Shown piece by piece: positions 21,812 to 32,290 of a stretch of DNA of 64,000 nt. The position numbers and the translations under genes were made by a program. The stretch is taken from the NCBI GenBank assembly GCA_020466095.1, contig CM035808.1, forward strand, positions 49,231,979 to 49,295,978, read 5' to 3'. Each line of letters begins with the position of its first letter. Position 1 is the first letter of the stretch. The notes below the pieces were generated by a model. The model saw nothing but the letters and a program-made list of their open reading frames with translations. It was not told the origin of the DNA and did not search any database. Source of the stretch: Chlorops oryzae (Eukaryota > Arthropoda > Insecta > Diptera > Chloropidae).

Positions 21812-22158
21812 TACTTATATTGCAATATTATTCAGCTAAATGTTACAAATGTTGTTTGTTTCGTCTTTTTTACAAAGGTGAATACCAATGAATCGTCACA
21901 CTTAAATGACGAAAGTTTTAGATGTACTGCAAAGGTTGCGAAAAGACGGCTGTCACAATCATCCTCTGTAGCCAATACGCAATCAGCAGCGATAATCGTA
22001 GCTGAAGGAATGCAGGACGCAGTCAATAAATTGGATGAACAGCGTCAAAAGCGAGAAGATGATTTCGATACATTTGGGAAATTTGTAGCCAATGAATTAC
22101 GTTCTCTCTTTGATCCAAGTGCATCGCAACGGGTTCGTTTCAAAGTGTAATAATCATT

Positions 22159-23577
22159 TCAATTATTATCTTGTACCAAGACAAAAAATAAAAATTTTAT
22201 TTTAATTCGAGTATATTGAAAGCTTATTTCGCCTTCATGCACAAAATATTGTGACAGCTCATCAGGTATATCTTTTCCTGTTTTGTTGAACCTGCGGTGC
22301 GCTTCAAGTGGAAAAAAATAGCTTTCTGTTTGAATATTCACAACATTTCCTTCGCCGTCGTATCGATCGACCAAGCTAGGATTGATATTAACAGTGCTCC
22401 GAATAATGAGGTAGTTATGGAGAGCACAGCAAGCAACTGTTATTTTTCGTGCTTTTTCTGGATCAAGGTTAATCGGCTTTCCGAACACTCGAAAGCGGCT
22501 CGCTAAAATACCAAATGCATTTTCAACTATACGTCTGGCACGCGATAGGCGGTAGTTGAAGATTCTTTCGAGTTCATTTAAATTACGATGGGGATATGGT
22601 TTCATCAAATGATTTCCTAAAGCAAAGGCATCATCCCCTACAAGGAAATATGGAATTGGTTCATTACGTCCGGGCAATGAATCGGATGTTGGCAAATTCA
22701 ATTCATTGGCGGACAATGATCTAAAAAACGATGTGCGCTGAAATACACCACCATCTGAGATTCTACCGTTTGCTCCAAAATCTATGTTGGTGAACTTATA
22801 TTGTGCATCAGCAATCCCCATCAACACAATACTATGGGTTCCTTTCGGGAAAAAAACAATTATTTCTATAGGATTGAATGTTTCAAAATACTGAAATGGT
22901 TTGGTACCTTTATAATTATAGTAAACACTTCCAGAATGCGCTGGGGCTTTAATTACAATGTGTTTATCATCAACAGCACCAATGCAATGAGGAAAATTTC
23001 ATTGAAGTCAAGAACCAATTTAAACCAATCTTCTTCAGTTGGTGGAAACTGAATCTAAAACTTTTATAATTCTCTAAAAAATAAAGAATCGATGAGCTTT
23101 TACCTTCATAAATTCAGGTAGCAGAACTTTGTATAGTGCATCGCAAACCTCAGGAACTATGGTGGATATGGTTGATTGCGGAATTCGAAATAGGTATTGG
23201 AGAGACATAAAACTATTGCCTGTAGCAAGAAAACGCAATGTGAGAGCAAGACGTTCACCTTTTTCAATCAATGGAGAAATCATTGCTAGAATATTATTAA
23301 AGTCAGTAATATTCATTCGTAGAAAGTTTTTGTATAGTTGCGGCACCCCACTCTCCAGCTCTTTAAGAAGTGTACTGTAACATCCAAACTTTCGGCGGAG
23401 TTTCACCCAATCGCGCACCCATACACTACGTTTTCGACGACGCGTTATGTTCTCGTTTTCTTGTACGTCAACAATAAATTTAGCAGCATTGCCAAAAATA
23501 TTCACCAACAACAATTCGTCTTCTTCAGATTCATTCATTTTAGCAGTTGATGAATTAAAATATTCGAGCAAATGCAT
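22159..23577 (-). pseudogene. PIF/Harbinger transposase (DDE_Tnp_4 type)
   Basis: Exon 1 is 23577-23104. A 49-bp intron (23103-23055, GTAAAA...TTTTAG) follows, and exon 2 runs from 23054 to 22159. The N-terminal half carries a helix-turn-helix (FRIPQSTIS). The catalytic part has GAVD (followed by D where G is usual), a second aspartate in IADAQYKF, and VENAFGILASRFR with the glutamate. The enzyme would cut at TWA targets. A one-base loss near 22991 shifts the frame just before the first catalytic aspartate, so the gene is broken. Starts at 23577 or 23538 are both possible. Confidence 0.85.
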
Positions 23578-23721
23578 TTCATATTCAAATGACAGATACG
23601 GAAAAGAAAATATAAGTAAAAATTATTTGCCACAGAATCTGTTTTCTAAAATATATTTCATTCGTGTAATAGTATAGCAAATGTATTTGACACAACACGA
23701 GAAAATATTATTTTCTATATG

Positions 23722-24445
23722 AACACGGGTGGGGGGTTTGCTGGAGTTGAAGATTAACCAAAAAACACAATCTTCTTGATTTTCCGTTTGTTTTTATTTC
23801 AAAACAAACCACTTAAAACTTAAACAATTCTTTTCAAAGTTCACTTAAAATAATCTCTTTTTTTTTCTTTCTCCTTTTTTTTTGGGTTTTTTTTTTATGT
23901 TTTAAAGTTATTTTCAAAATAAAAGTCTTGGTGGCTTTATGATTTTAGAAATTTTACATTTGACCGAAATAAACATTTACTCTAAAAAAGTTCCGTAGTT
24001 GGGATTTTTTTCGTATTAAAAACAAAGCTCCACTCCTTTACGATCGTGACCGTTTCAAAACGGAAGGAAAACGAAGTATGTGCTTAAGAAGGAAAAGCTA
24101 TATACCCTATCCACGCGGGTAACAAAAATGTTGTAACTTAAAGGCCCTATTCACGCGGGCATATAAACAGTGGTTTCAGAGCTGAAACGCGTCGAGGGAA
24201 TGGGGTACAGTTTTCTGATTACTTTAGCTTCAGTGCTCCTCTGAGGACCTTACCGGAATGGGTGGCCCTGTCCGCCATCGCTCGGAGATTCATCGCACGT
24301 ACTGGGCCCCCTCACCACGACGAGGTAGTAATCACGAGGGGGAGTGCTTTTGCTTTCTGTTCTTATTTGCTGTTCTCGTTGCTTGAAATTGATTTACACA
24401 ATATGCGACATTGTATTGTACGGCAAATGAGCCCACAGCAAGGGT
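23722..24445. other. No gene recognised
   Basis: The first part is T-rich. The word CACGCGGG occurs at about 24114 and 24155 with similar surroundings (CTATCCACGCGGGTAAC, CTATTCACGCGGGCAT), hinting at nested ends of small elements. The plus-strand frame 24262-24612 overlaps the real minus-strand gene and is not credible. Confidence 0.5.
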
Positions 24446-26062
24446 TTAAATCTTTTGAATTCGCCAACAAAAACATGTCCTGGAAACCTGGTGAAATCTC
24501 TCTCCATGCTCGTCAGACTCTGTGGGAACTTGAAGCTCGAAGTGGTCCATATGGTGATACAGAAAGTGTATTTTTAAAGACATGTGAACGTTTATCTTTT
24601 CGAAGGATTTGAGCATATCATCAATGTAAACTTTCCAGTCTTCAGCATGGTGTGTTCCCAAACAATTTTTAATAACAGCCTTAATCGATTCCCAGGCAAT
24701 TTGCTCTCGATCGTTTAAAAGTGCGTTGAACTCTTCGTTTTGACCCAATTTTCTTATGTCGGGGCCATTGAGAACTCCTGGAATTAAAATAATATTCACT
24801 TATTTGTATTGAAGATCTGTGTGAATTATCTTACCTTCTTTTATTTTTGCTTCACTAAGTCGTGGAAAAACCTTTTTGAGCGACTTGAATGCATCTCCAT
24901 CCCGATTCAAAGCTTTTATAAAATTTTTAACTATGCCCAATTTAATATGCAGAGGTGGCAATAAAATTTTTTCGGATGGTGTTGACACCATTGGCTTCAT
25001 TTATTTTGAAATTTGTTTTTTCATCCAATCACGCTTTTGGTAATGGTTGCCACGGTATCGAGAGTCCCAAAGGCATAAAAAGCAGATATTTTTCGTATAC
25101 CCCGTCTGTAATCCTTTCAGCAACGAAATAACCTTAAGATCCGCACATATCTTCCACTGATGATTCGCATAGGTCAAATAGTCTAGAATACGTTTCATCG
25201 ACTCGTAGGTCTCCTTTGTATCAGTACTTAATGCAATCGGCACAGGATTTTGCGAATTGTCTACATACAGCAACACAGCCTTCAAACTTCGTTTCGACGA
25301 GTCAATGAATAAAACCCATTCCTCCGGTTTGTATTCAATGTTCATATACTGCATCAAACCATGAATATTTTTACAGAAGGCGAAAGTATTTTCATCATTG
25401 ACTTCGAAATATATCAAAAGTTCTTCTTGCCTCTTCCGATAGCCATAAACATTGACGTGTTTTGACAAAATATTAACAGACCGAAGATGTTGCGCGAGAC
25501 AAATCGCTTGTCTTTGGGATAATTTTAATTGTCGCACCATCATGTTTAAGCGAGTTTGAGATATCTCAATATGGTCGCATGGCATTTCGTCTTCGCTCGT
25601 TGTAAAGAGTTGGTGGGATGTCTCAGGCACAATTTCATCAGTTGGTGGAACATATTCCTCAGTTGGGCTGGGACACTTTGGGACCGGTATTTCATCTGAG
25701 TGGGGCAGTGGTGTTTGATCAGATGGAACACTTTTGTACACCGTATTTAATTTGGTTAGTTTGGCCAGTTTGTTTGTACAAGCGTAACAATTTTCCAAGC
25801 TATGGATTTGTGGATCCATCCAAATCATTGGCACTCCAAAACTTAATTTTTCACACAACCCTTTGGACCAATTCAATAAGCTGCTATTGCAGGATGTGCA
25901 AATTTTTCTTGGTGCCCAGACAAAATTTTTTATTACGGATATCCCGAAATAATTTTCATACAGCGAAGCAGTGTTTGGCGAAATGTTCCGTAAGCTTCGC
26001 GAAGTCGAATATTTTCCACAAACGTAACAAAATGAGTTCAAACCAGAATCGCAGTCTTTCAT
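24446..26062 (-). pseudogene. Repetitive-family protein, possible DDE transposase of unassigned superfamily
   Basis: Exon 1 runs 26062-24835, a 57-bp intron (24834-24778, GTAAGA...TTCCAG) follows, and exon 2 starts at 24777. The N-terminus has cysteine pairs (CYVC, CTSC, CYAC) that could bind zinc. The middle has FIDSSK (Asp254), CADLKV (Asp308) and CFLCLWDSR. Exon 2 ends with SDEHGERFHQ. I recognise this as a protein found in many copies in arthropod genomes and usually annotated as uncharacterised. The ordered D, D and E suggest an RNase-H-fold transposase, which is inference. It is broken by an in-frame TAA at 25001-25003 and by an apparent deletion after GERFHQ. Start codon chosen at 26062. 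Confidence 0.7.
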
Positions 26063-26463
26063 TTTTCAAATTGCTTCTTTATAAGATGCATAATATTCAA
26101 ATTTATCTTTTATTCACTCTTATCCACGCATATTTCACGCTAATTTATTGTTATTCGCTTTTAGATTTTTGGCAATTTGATTTTTTTTTCAATGCCAGCT
26201 ATGATCATTCAATGTTCAAGGAAATTATTTCTGAGGATTTGACTAAATTAAGATATGTTAAGAGCCAGTTGAAGAAGTTTTGGTTCTTTCACCAAACTAA
26301 AAGCGCGCTATGCAAGCAAAAGTAATTGAAGTTTTTCGTGATTTTAGGGATTCGGAATTTCACTTACCATCATCATGCTCGAAATAGGCCTTCCCGGCCA
26401 TGTCTATTTGCGACTTGCAAAAACACGAACAAAAAAAAGGAATCCTTAACAACCAAATCGTTC
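26063..26463. other. No gene recognised
   Basis: AT-rich DNA upstream of the minus-strand gene. The plus-strand frame 25618-26325 is mostly antisense to that gene and has no independent support. Confidence 0.5.
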
Positions 26464-26536
26464 TGGTTGATTGGGCTTGAACCTGCAGTGTTAAGGTCGC
26501 GAGTCGTGAATACTATGCACTACGCTACATCAAACC
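26464..26536 (-). tRNA. tRNA-like module or tRNA pseudogene
   Basis: The 73-nt minus-strand segment starts GGTTTGAT and ends ATCAACCA, so its ends pair as an acceptor stem with one bulged T. It contains an A-box-like TAGCGTAGTGCATAG and a B-box GGTTCAAGCCC at the expected spacing. The T stem and anticodon stem are weak and I cannot assign an anticodon. It is probably a decayed tRNA or the head of a SINE. Confidence 0.35.
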
Positions 26537-26632
26537 TCTACTGCTCCGTAATTTTTAATGAACGGCTTCATTTATTTAATTTTTAAAAGTTTGGCAGAAC
26601 AAACACGAGCTATGTAACACTTGAGTAAATGG

Positions 26633-26702
26633 AGTGTGTAGTGTGTTGGTAGAGTGTCGGGCTATCACCCCAGAGACCTGGGTTCAATCCTAGACACAAC
26701 AT
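26633..26702 (+). tRNA. tRNA-Asp-like module or pseudogene
   Basis: It contains an A-box-like TAGTGTGTTGGTAGAGTG, a GGG/CCC anticodon stem around loop CTATCAC (anticodon ATC), the phrase CAGAGACC, and a B-box GGGTTCAATCC. A TGTGT/ACACA pairing joins the ends. The loop and the following AGACC resemble tRNA-Asp. A run of T follows (26708-26713), as at pol III terminators. The T stem is imperfect, so a pseudogene or SINE head is likelier than a working tRNA. Confidence 0.45.
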
Positions 26703-26713
26703 ATGATTTTTTT

Positions 26714-27386
26714 AAAATAATTTTTATAATTTTCTTTGCTTTCGTTTTCGCTCCAGTAGAATAAGCGAAGAATAAGGAAATGAGGAGTTGAAAAATATAT
26801 TTTGAAATATTTTGTTTCTTCCTAAAAGTATTTAATTAAATTTGTTGAAATTTAAAGGCAAAGGAATATATGCTCAAGGCACATCCTAAAAGTATGCAAG
26901 AAAACATCTCGCAAAAAATTTTGAATTTTTTGCACTTTTAAACGCGTATAGCTCCCTAACGGTCCATTTTATCATAACTGTGTTTTGGGAAGAATTACTT
27001 GGCGTATCGTAGACTACATTTTTATACCAGTTAAGAATACCCAACTTCAACTCAAACATAGATATGTGCCAAAAAGTGGCCAAAAAAGCTTTAAAAAAAA
27101 AATCGTATGAAGGCTTACCGATAACTCAAAAAACTAATGGTGCAGTTCGATTTCCCGTGCCCGAAATAGGGGGAAACCGTTGAATTTGGCCTTGTCTTTT
27201 AAAATTTTTTCAAAAAACTATCACAGTGTTATTAATTGCAATTGATAAAAACCCTAAAACCAGTGAACCGTTGGGTTAATTCCAAATTTTGTTATCGAGG
27301 TTTGTTACTGGGTTAGCTTTCATCACTTTTCTATAAGAAACTGGGTGGCTGCAGCTAGTTCTAGGAGCTAACCCAGTCGAGATACC
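26714..27386. other. No gene; dispersed-repeat fragment
   Basis: About 26985-27100 is related to 54800-54930: GTTTTGGGAA, then CAACTTCAACTCA and a TATGxGCCAAAxAGTGGxCAAAAA block in the same order. An inverted pair CTGGGTTAGCT / AGCTAACCCAG occurs at about 27310 and 27366. Confidence 0.5.
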
Positions 27387-27904
27387 CAAGTAAGTGTGAA
27401 CAGGCTATAATAGCTTAATGTTGGGCTCTGAGAATGGAAGTTGTTTTCGATTTACTACGGAATAAAAGACTGGGAAGCTGCGTATACCATAGTCGGAGCG
27501 ACCTTAGCTCTCTTACTTGGGTTTTTATACGCCGAAGGGCGTTTTTCGAAAATTGCCTCCTACACCCGAAATTCTAATGGGACGTCCACGAAATTTGACA
27601 CTTATGCTTCCTTTGCAGCCATTAATATCCTCTCCAAAAATTTTTGTGATAGGTCCATTATTCATGGTACCTCTGGTACTAGGTTCTGATACAAAAATCT
27701 CAAAACTGTCCCGAAATCTCACTTTTTCTAAATATTTCAAAGAAACTTAGAATTTGAGCGTATATTTAAGTCTCCGATTGGAATTTGAAAAAATTGGAAA
27801 AGTTGGCGTGGAAAAGGGTGGGTTTCATAAAGAAATCTAACAAAAGTCGGTATATGGGGCCCCTTATGGCCTTAAAAATTGTCGGGCTATAACACCCTTA
27901 CTTG
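27387..27904. mobile_element. Repeat with CAAGTAAG inverted ends, possibly DINE-1/Helentron-related
   Basis: It starts CAAGTAAGTGTGAACAGGCT and ends in the inverse of CAAGTAAGGGTGTTATAGCC. The same CAAGTAAG terminus begins the DINE-1-like elements at 44361 and 46908, and its inverse ends the repeat near 59786. The interior shares a block with 19120-19330. No gene is seen. Confidence 0.55.
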
Positions 27905-28076
27905 TTTTTTTTTTTTGTTTCGAATAGTTGCTCAATTTTTCGAATATTTTGGAATTTTTGACATTTGAATTTTTTATATATTTTGCATTTCTTGAATTTT
28001 TTTTTGAATTTTTTTTGAATATTTTTTTGAATTTTTTTCTCATTTTTTTACATATTCAAAATCCGAGCTCTACTTA

Positions 28077-29183
28077 AGGTGCCGTCAGACGAAGCAAGGA
28101 AAGTGCTTGCAGCAAGCGTTTTACTTGCAGCAAGCGAAAATTGCACCGTGTGACTAACCAAAAAGTGCTTGCATTCAAGCTCTTGCAGCAATTTATTTAG
28201 TTGCATGCAAGCGCTCGCTTGCACCGTGAGACTAGGTCGCGCAAGCGTTTGCATTCAAGCAAATCAGCTGCTGCAAGCATTTGCAACTTTCACGTGCTGT
28301 AGTGGAAAGTTTTTCGTTTGCATGCAAACAAACGTATATTTTCAAATATTTTGACTGAAAAGCAATGCGTTAATGTTGGAGTGTGTTGGTTTTTTCATAG
28401 AAAAATGTCTGTTTTCACTATTTTGGATTATGTATGTATTTAGCATCCAAATACAGTGCAAAGTTAGGGTTAAAATTAGACCATGGCTTCGATTAGCGAA
28501 ATTCGCAAAATGTTGATTTTTATTTCTATCCTTCATATGCATATTTCGATAACTAATTTTATCTGTTGTTTATCATAGCACTCTTTGCAAAATTCTTCAT
28601 TAATCACGATTCCTCTCTTCTAGTGAAAATAAAATTTTTTCGAAATTCGCGAATGGTGATCATGGTCAAATTTTAACCGTTAGAGGACATTTTGTCTAGC
28701 TGCGAATTTCGCGAATGGTGGTCATGGTAAAATTTTAACCGTTAGAGGACATTTTGTCTAGCTGCGAAATACTCGATTGACCACATTCTGTTCACTTCTG
28801 TATTGAATTATTCGTAGAACCATCTCTACGAGAATCAATTGCTGTGATTCCAACAATTCTTCTTCAAACAATATGTCGTTCATATTTTCCATCATTAAAT
28901 AATTCAAATTCGAACTGAAATGAAAATGTCAAAAAACTACGCACACAGAGTCGCAAGTCACTTTCAACAATCACTTGCAGCAAGCACTTGCAGCTCGCAT
29001 CGTGTGATCACACGAAAAGTAGTTGCAGCAACTTTTCGTGCAAGCGGCTTGCATGCAATCAAAAATTCGCTTGCATCAACCACTTTCCTTGCATCATGTG
29101 ACTGCTATCTGCAAGCATTTTTGAAATCAAAAATTTTTCAACGTTTGCTGCAAGTACTTTCCTTGCTTCGTCTGACGGCACCT
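28077..29183. mobile_element. Harbinger-like MITE with TTA duplication and iterated TTGCA words
   Basis: The terminal inverted repeats begin AGGTGCCGTCAGACGAAGCA and are flanked by TTA (28074-28076, 29184-29186). Subterminal regions on both sides are dense in CTTGCAGCAAGC-like words. It is 1107 bp with no gene. It lies at the end of the Helitron Rep remnant that follows. The TTA target fits PIF/Harbinger. Confidence 0.88.
28642..28765. repeat. Two tandem 62-bp units
   Basis: 28642-28703 and 28704-28765 differ at only a few positions. Both contain CGTTAGAGGACATTTTGTCT. They lie in the centre of the MITE. Confidence 0.9.
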
Positions 29184-29186
29184 TTA

Positions 29187-30447
29187 TGAATAAACTTGCA
29201 GATGTACTTAATAGCTTTGACCGATTGACAAAACTCTACGTTAGTGTGTGCATTGAAAGTTCTTGATAGCACTGGATTATAGGGAACAACCCACCTATTA
29301 TCCACGCTCATTTCTGTACCTTGGACACGAATTATTGCTGTGTTTCCACCATTATCTGGAGACCTACGCCTGTAGGTTGGGAAACCGTCGTCCTCGGTTT
29401 GTGTTTCAGAAATAAAATTTCTAGGGTACTTTTTAAAATAAATGTTTTCTTTCATACATGGTGACGCGGGATTGTGAAATACGCAAGGACCATGTATCAT
29501 ATTTTTAACGACAATATTATAAAGAAATGGATCATGTTGATTGTTAGGTATTTCAGCCGATATTATTGCATCTATAGAATCTGGCTGTACTTTCCTAGCC
29601 AGCCACAATAATTTTTGGGCATGAGGTAAGCCTCTTTTTTGCCATTCTACGCTGTAAACGAAGGCTTTCGATGGGCCAAAAATTTTTTTCTTCGTAAATA
29701 GGTCTATCATTTTCTTGAATTTTAAATGAAATACTCTAGAAACCAAATCATGTCTGTCGTAAGAATTTTGATCGGGTAATAACTCAATTTTTATTTCTGG
29801 CAATTCCGTGTTACATGTGAATGTAACAAAGAGATCTGGTCTTCCAAACTTCCTGACGTATGTCATGTCATCTTGACTATTTTCATTCATGTATCTGGGG
29901 GATTCTGTAAATGACGATGGCAATATAACGTGCCGGCCAATATTAGAAGCGTCTATATTGGCATCATTAGCCACGGCATCTCTTAAATGAATGTACTCTT
30001 CTGCTCTCAGTTTTTTTTTGGATTTCTTTTGATGAAGTCAAGCCTCTCAGAAATCATCTTTGCCGCCATATCGACACAGTATTGCTTGAATAAACCTTTG
30101 AAATAATGTATGCTTCTAAAGTCATTTATTCTCGCCATAAGCCGAAATGAATAAAACTGCATACATGATACAGTTTTAGATCTAGTAGCGGTATTCTGCT
30201 ATGAAATATTTATACAGTATCCGTCATTTCCAAAAGGAAACAGTAAAGGATATTGAAGTGGGTCATAAGATCTATGAATTTCAGAAACTCGTTGAAGTGG
30301 ACCATCTCTCGTATTCAACACAATATCTCGGGGACCTTTGTCTTCATCTATCAAAAGAACAGCTACTTCATCTACTATTGGCGCATTATACCGACCTCGA
30401 TGCTCGTTAGGAGGTTTTACATCAGCATGAATAATGATACCAACTGT
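29187..30447 (-). pseudogene. Helitron Rep-domain fragment
   Basis: Translating the minus strand from about 30440 gives the Helitron N-terminal region (HRGRYNAPIVDEVAVL, ISEIHRSYDPLQYPLLFPFG-like), then GRPDLFVTFTCN, then the Rep motif EWQKRGLPHAQ, then KYICKFIHKG. Rep is the HUH endonuclease that nicks DNA for rolling-circle transposition. The frame has at least one stop (near 30196) and a shift near 30020. The HUH motif, normally H-A-H here, reads H-A-Q. It stops abruptly at 29187, where the TTA-flanked MITE begins. The helicase half is missing. Confidence 0.85.
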
Positions 30448-30560
30448 TCTGATTTAGGCAGGACAAGTTCTGATTTGCAGAAGCCAGTTCTGATTTAGTT
30501 TTAAGAAAAATCAGAACTCTGATTTTCCGGAATGTGTTCTGATTTGTTCTGATTTTCCAT
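30444..30560. repeat. Cluster of TTCTGATTT words, left
   Basis: TTCTGATTT or close variants occur about six times. A matching cluster lies at 34610-34680, and both are bordered by the mirrored phrase ATGATACCAACTGTT / AACAGTTGGTATCAT. This could be the subterminal repeat zone of a large element spanning 30440-34730. Confidence 0.55.
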
Positions 30561-30945
30561 TGATATCTAAATATGGGAATCCGTATGTCCACCAACATTT
30601 ATTTAAATGAAAATTCACCCATTATTTCTTTTTAAAATCTAAAATCGAATAATCGATAGCATATATAATACATATGTATATCGAAGCACATTGCAACACT
30701 ATAAGACATACAGTGACATCCCTATTCGCTAATTCATTTTCTTCTTCGTTTTCTTCGCTTGAACCATATCTATATATATAAAATAATGTTGCGAAATGTG
30801 TTTGTGTTGAACTTTCTCGGCACTGGCTGAACCGATTTGCATGCAGTTTTTTTTGTTTGAAAGGTGAAGTCTGCCTGAATGTTTTAAACTATATGCGACA
30901 TTGGTGCGTGTGTCGTGAGATATCAGCATTTTTGTGAGTTGTAAG

Positions 30946-31470
30946 AATTGATAGATAGAAAGATTGATAGATTGATTGATTGACAGATTGATAGATTGAT
31001 TGATTGATATATTAACAGATTGATAGATTTAAGGATTGACAGATTGATAGGTTGATAGATTGAAAGATTGATAAATTAACAGATTGACAGAATGATAGAT
31101 TGATGGATAAATATATTGAAAAATTGATAGATTGAGAAATTGATAGATTTACTGATTAACAGATTGATAGATTGATAGATCGATAGATTGAAAGATTGAT
31201 AGATTGATAGATTGACATATTGATAGGTTGATAGATTGAAAGGTTGATAAATTGACAGATTGACAGATTGATAGATTGATAGAATGACAGATTGATGGAT
31301 AAATATATTGAAAGATTGATAGATTGACATATTGATAGAATGTCAGATTGATAGATTGATGGATAGATGTATTGAAAGATTGATTGATTGACAGATTGAT
31401 AGGTTGAAAGATTGATGATAGATGGATAGATAGATGGATAGATGAATAGAGAGATGGATAGATAGATAAC
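30946..31470. repeat. Degenerate (ATTGATAG)n-type microsatellite
   Basis: More than 500 bp consists of variants of GATTGATA, ending in GATGGATA repeats. Long minus-strand frames rich in SIYQSINLS-like words are by-products of the repeat, not genes. Shorter GATGGATA runs recur at 32303-32334. Confidence 0.95.
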
Positions 31471-31528
31471 ACCTATTCCCTAAATTAAATGGGGCAATAA
31501 TTTTACCGAGATTGCACTTCAGTCGGTA

Positions 31529-32290
31529 TCTAGGTTATTTAAAATGAAAGGGCAGCAAAGCAGACTTTTCGGTGGTGCTGTACTGCTGCTGTCCTGTGAT
31601 TTTAGACAGACATTGCCCGTTATTCCCCGCGCTACATATGCGGATGAAATCAACGCGTGTACAAAACAATCACATCTATGGCGAAATGTCAGTACATTAT
31701 GTTTTAACACAAATATACGTGTTCAACTGCAAAACGATCCATTGGAACTATCATTCTCCGAGCAATTGCTCAACATTGGAAATGGAACAATACCATTCCA
31801 TGGGGACACACTATGCATCAAATTGCCAGGAAATTTCTGCAACATGGTAAATGCGAAAAATGCTTTGATTGAAAGCATATTTCCAGATTTAAAAGCTAAT
31901 TATCTTAATCATGCGTGGCTTCGTGAACGAGCTATTTTAGCTGCAAAAAATATCGATGTTGACGCTATTAACTTTAAAATACAACAGTCATTGCCGGCAA
32001 TGAGATATTGTTCAAATCAATCGACGCTGTTACCAATCCTGACGAAGCAGTATACTATCCTGTTGAATTTTTGAATTCGCTGGATTTACCAGGAATGCCA
32101 CCACATAACTTACGATTAACACTGGTTCACCTATCATTTTGCTTCGGAATTTAAATGCACCTAAGCTATGCAACGGTACACGATTAGTCATAACAAAAAT
32201 AATGGGCAATGTTCTTCAAGCTACAATTTTGAACGGAAAATTTGAAGATCGTCTTCCGATGGCACGCTGTCAAAGTAGCCGTTTGTTTTC
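31529..32290 (+). pseudogene. Helitron helicase C-terminal fragment
   Basis: The frame includes RLFGGAVLLLSCDFRQTLPVIPRAT, the Pif1-type helicase region of Helitron proteins, where GDFRQ is usual and CDFRQ is seen. It continues through NHAWLRERAILAAKNIDVDA and, after frameshifts near 32000 and 32120, [16 protein letters not shown] and [16 protein letters not shown]. The segment just before it (31449-31570) is partly repeated at 32330-32440 together with the microsatellite. It has no start, no Walker A part and several shifts. Confidence 0.85.

Larger units (their letters stand above)
20041..22150 (+). pseudogene. MADF/Myb-like DNA-binding protein of the Harbinger element
   Basis: Exon 1 is 20041-20499 and exon 2 is 21878-22150, with a GTATAC donor and a TACAAAG acceptor. 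The mariner lies wholly in this intron, and both exons are in phase across it. The product has an acidic N-terminus, then a MADF-type domain with spaced tryptophans (ANWSDEDIYKLI... ...FEWKKMSEEI... ...KWSNIRIQYR), then a serine-rich and charged C-terminal tail. In Harbinger elements this partner binds DNA and helps the transposase enter the nucleus. The likely original start at 20041 is followed by an in-frame TAA at 20062, so the present frame starts at 20095 and the gene is probably damaged. Confidence 0.7.
19660..23720. mobile_element. PIF/Harbinger element with two genes, ends not resolved
   Basis: A MADF/Myb-like gene on the plus strand (20041-22150) converges on a DDE_Tnp_4-type transposase on the minus strand (22159-23577). 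The stop codons are about 8 bp apart. This two-gene layout is typical of PIF/Harbinger, where both proteins are needed for transposition. I could not fix the terminal repeats; iterated AAATATTTGC-like words occur near both ends (19660-19940, 23620-23710). Both genes carry inactivating changes, and a mariner interrupts the plus-strand gene. Confidence 0.75.

Noticed and set aside
24262..24612. Plus-strand frame over 24262-24612
   Set aside because: It is antisense to exon 2 of the minus-strand repetitive-family gene, which has clear motifs.
25618..26325. 235-residue plus-strand frame
   Set aside because: It is antisense to the same gene; composition is typical of a shadow frame.
31076..31472. 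Minus-strand frames rich in SIYQSINLS words
   Set aside because: Translation of the ATTGATAG microsatellite.
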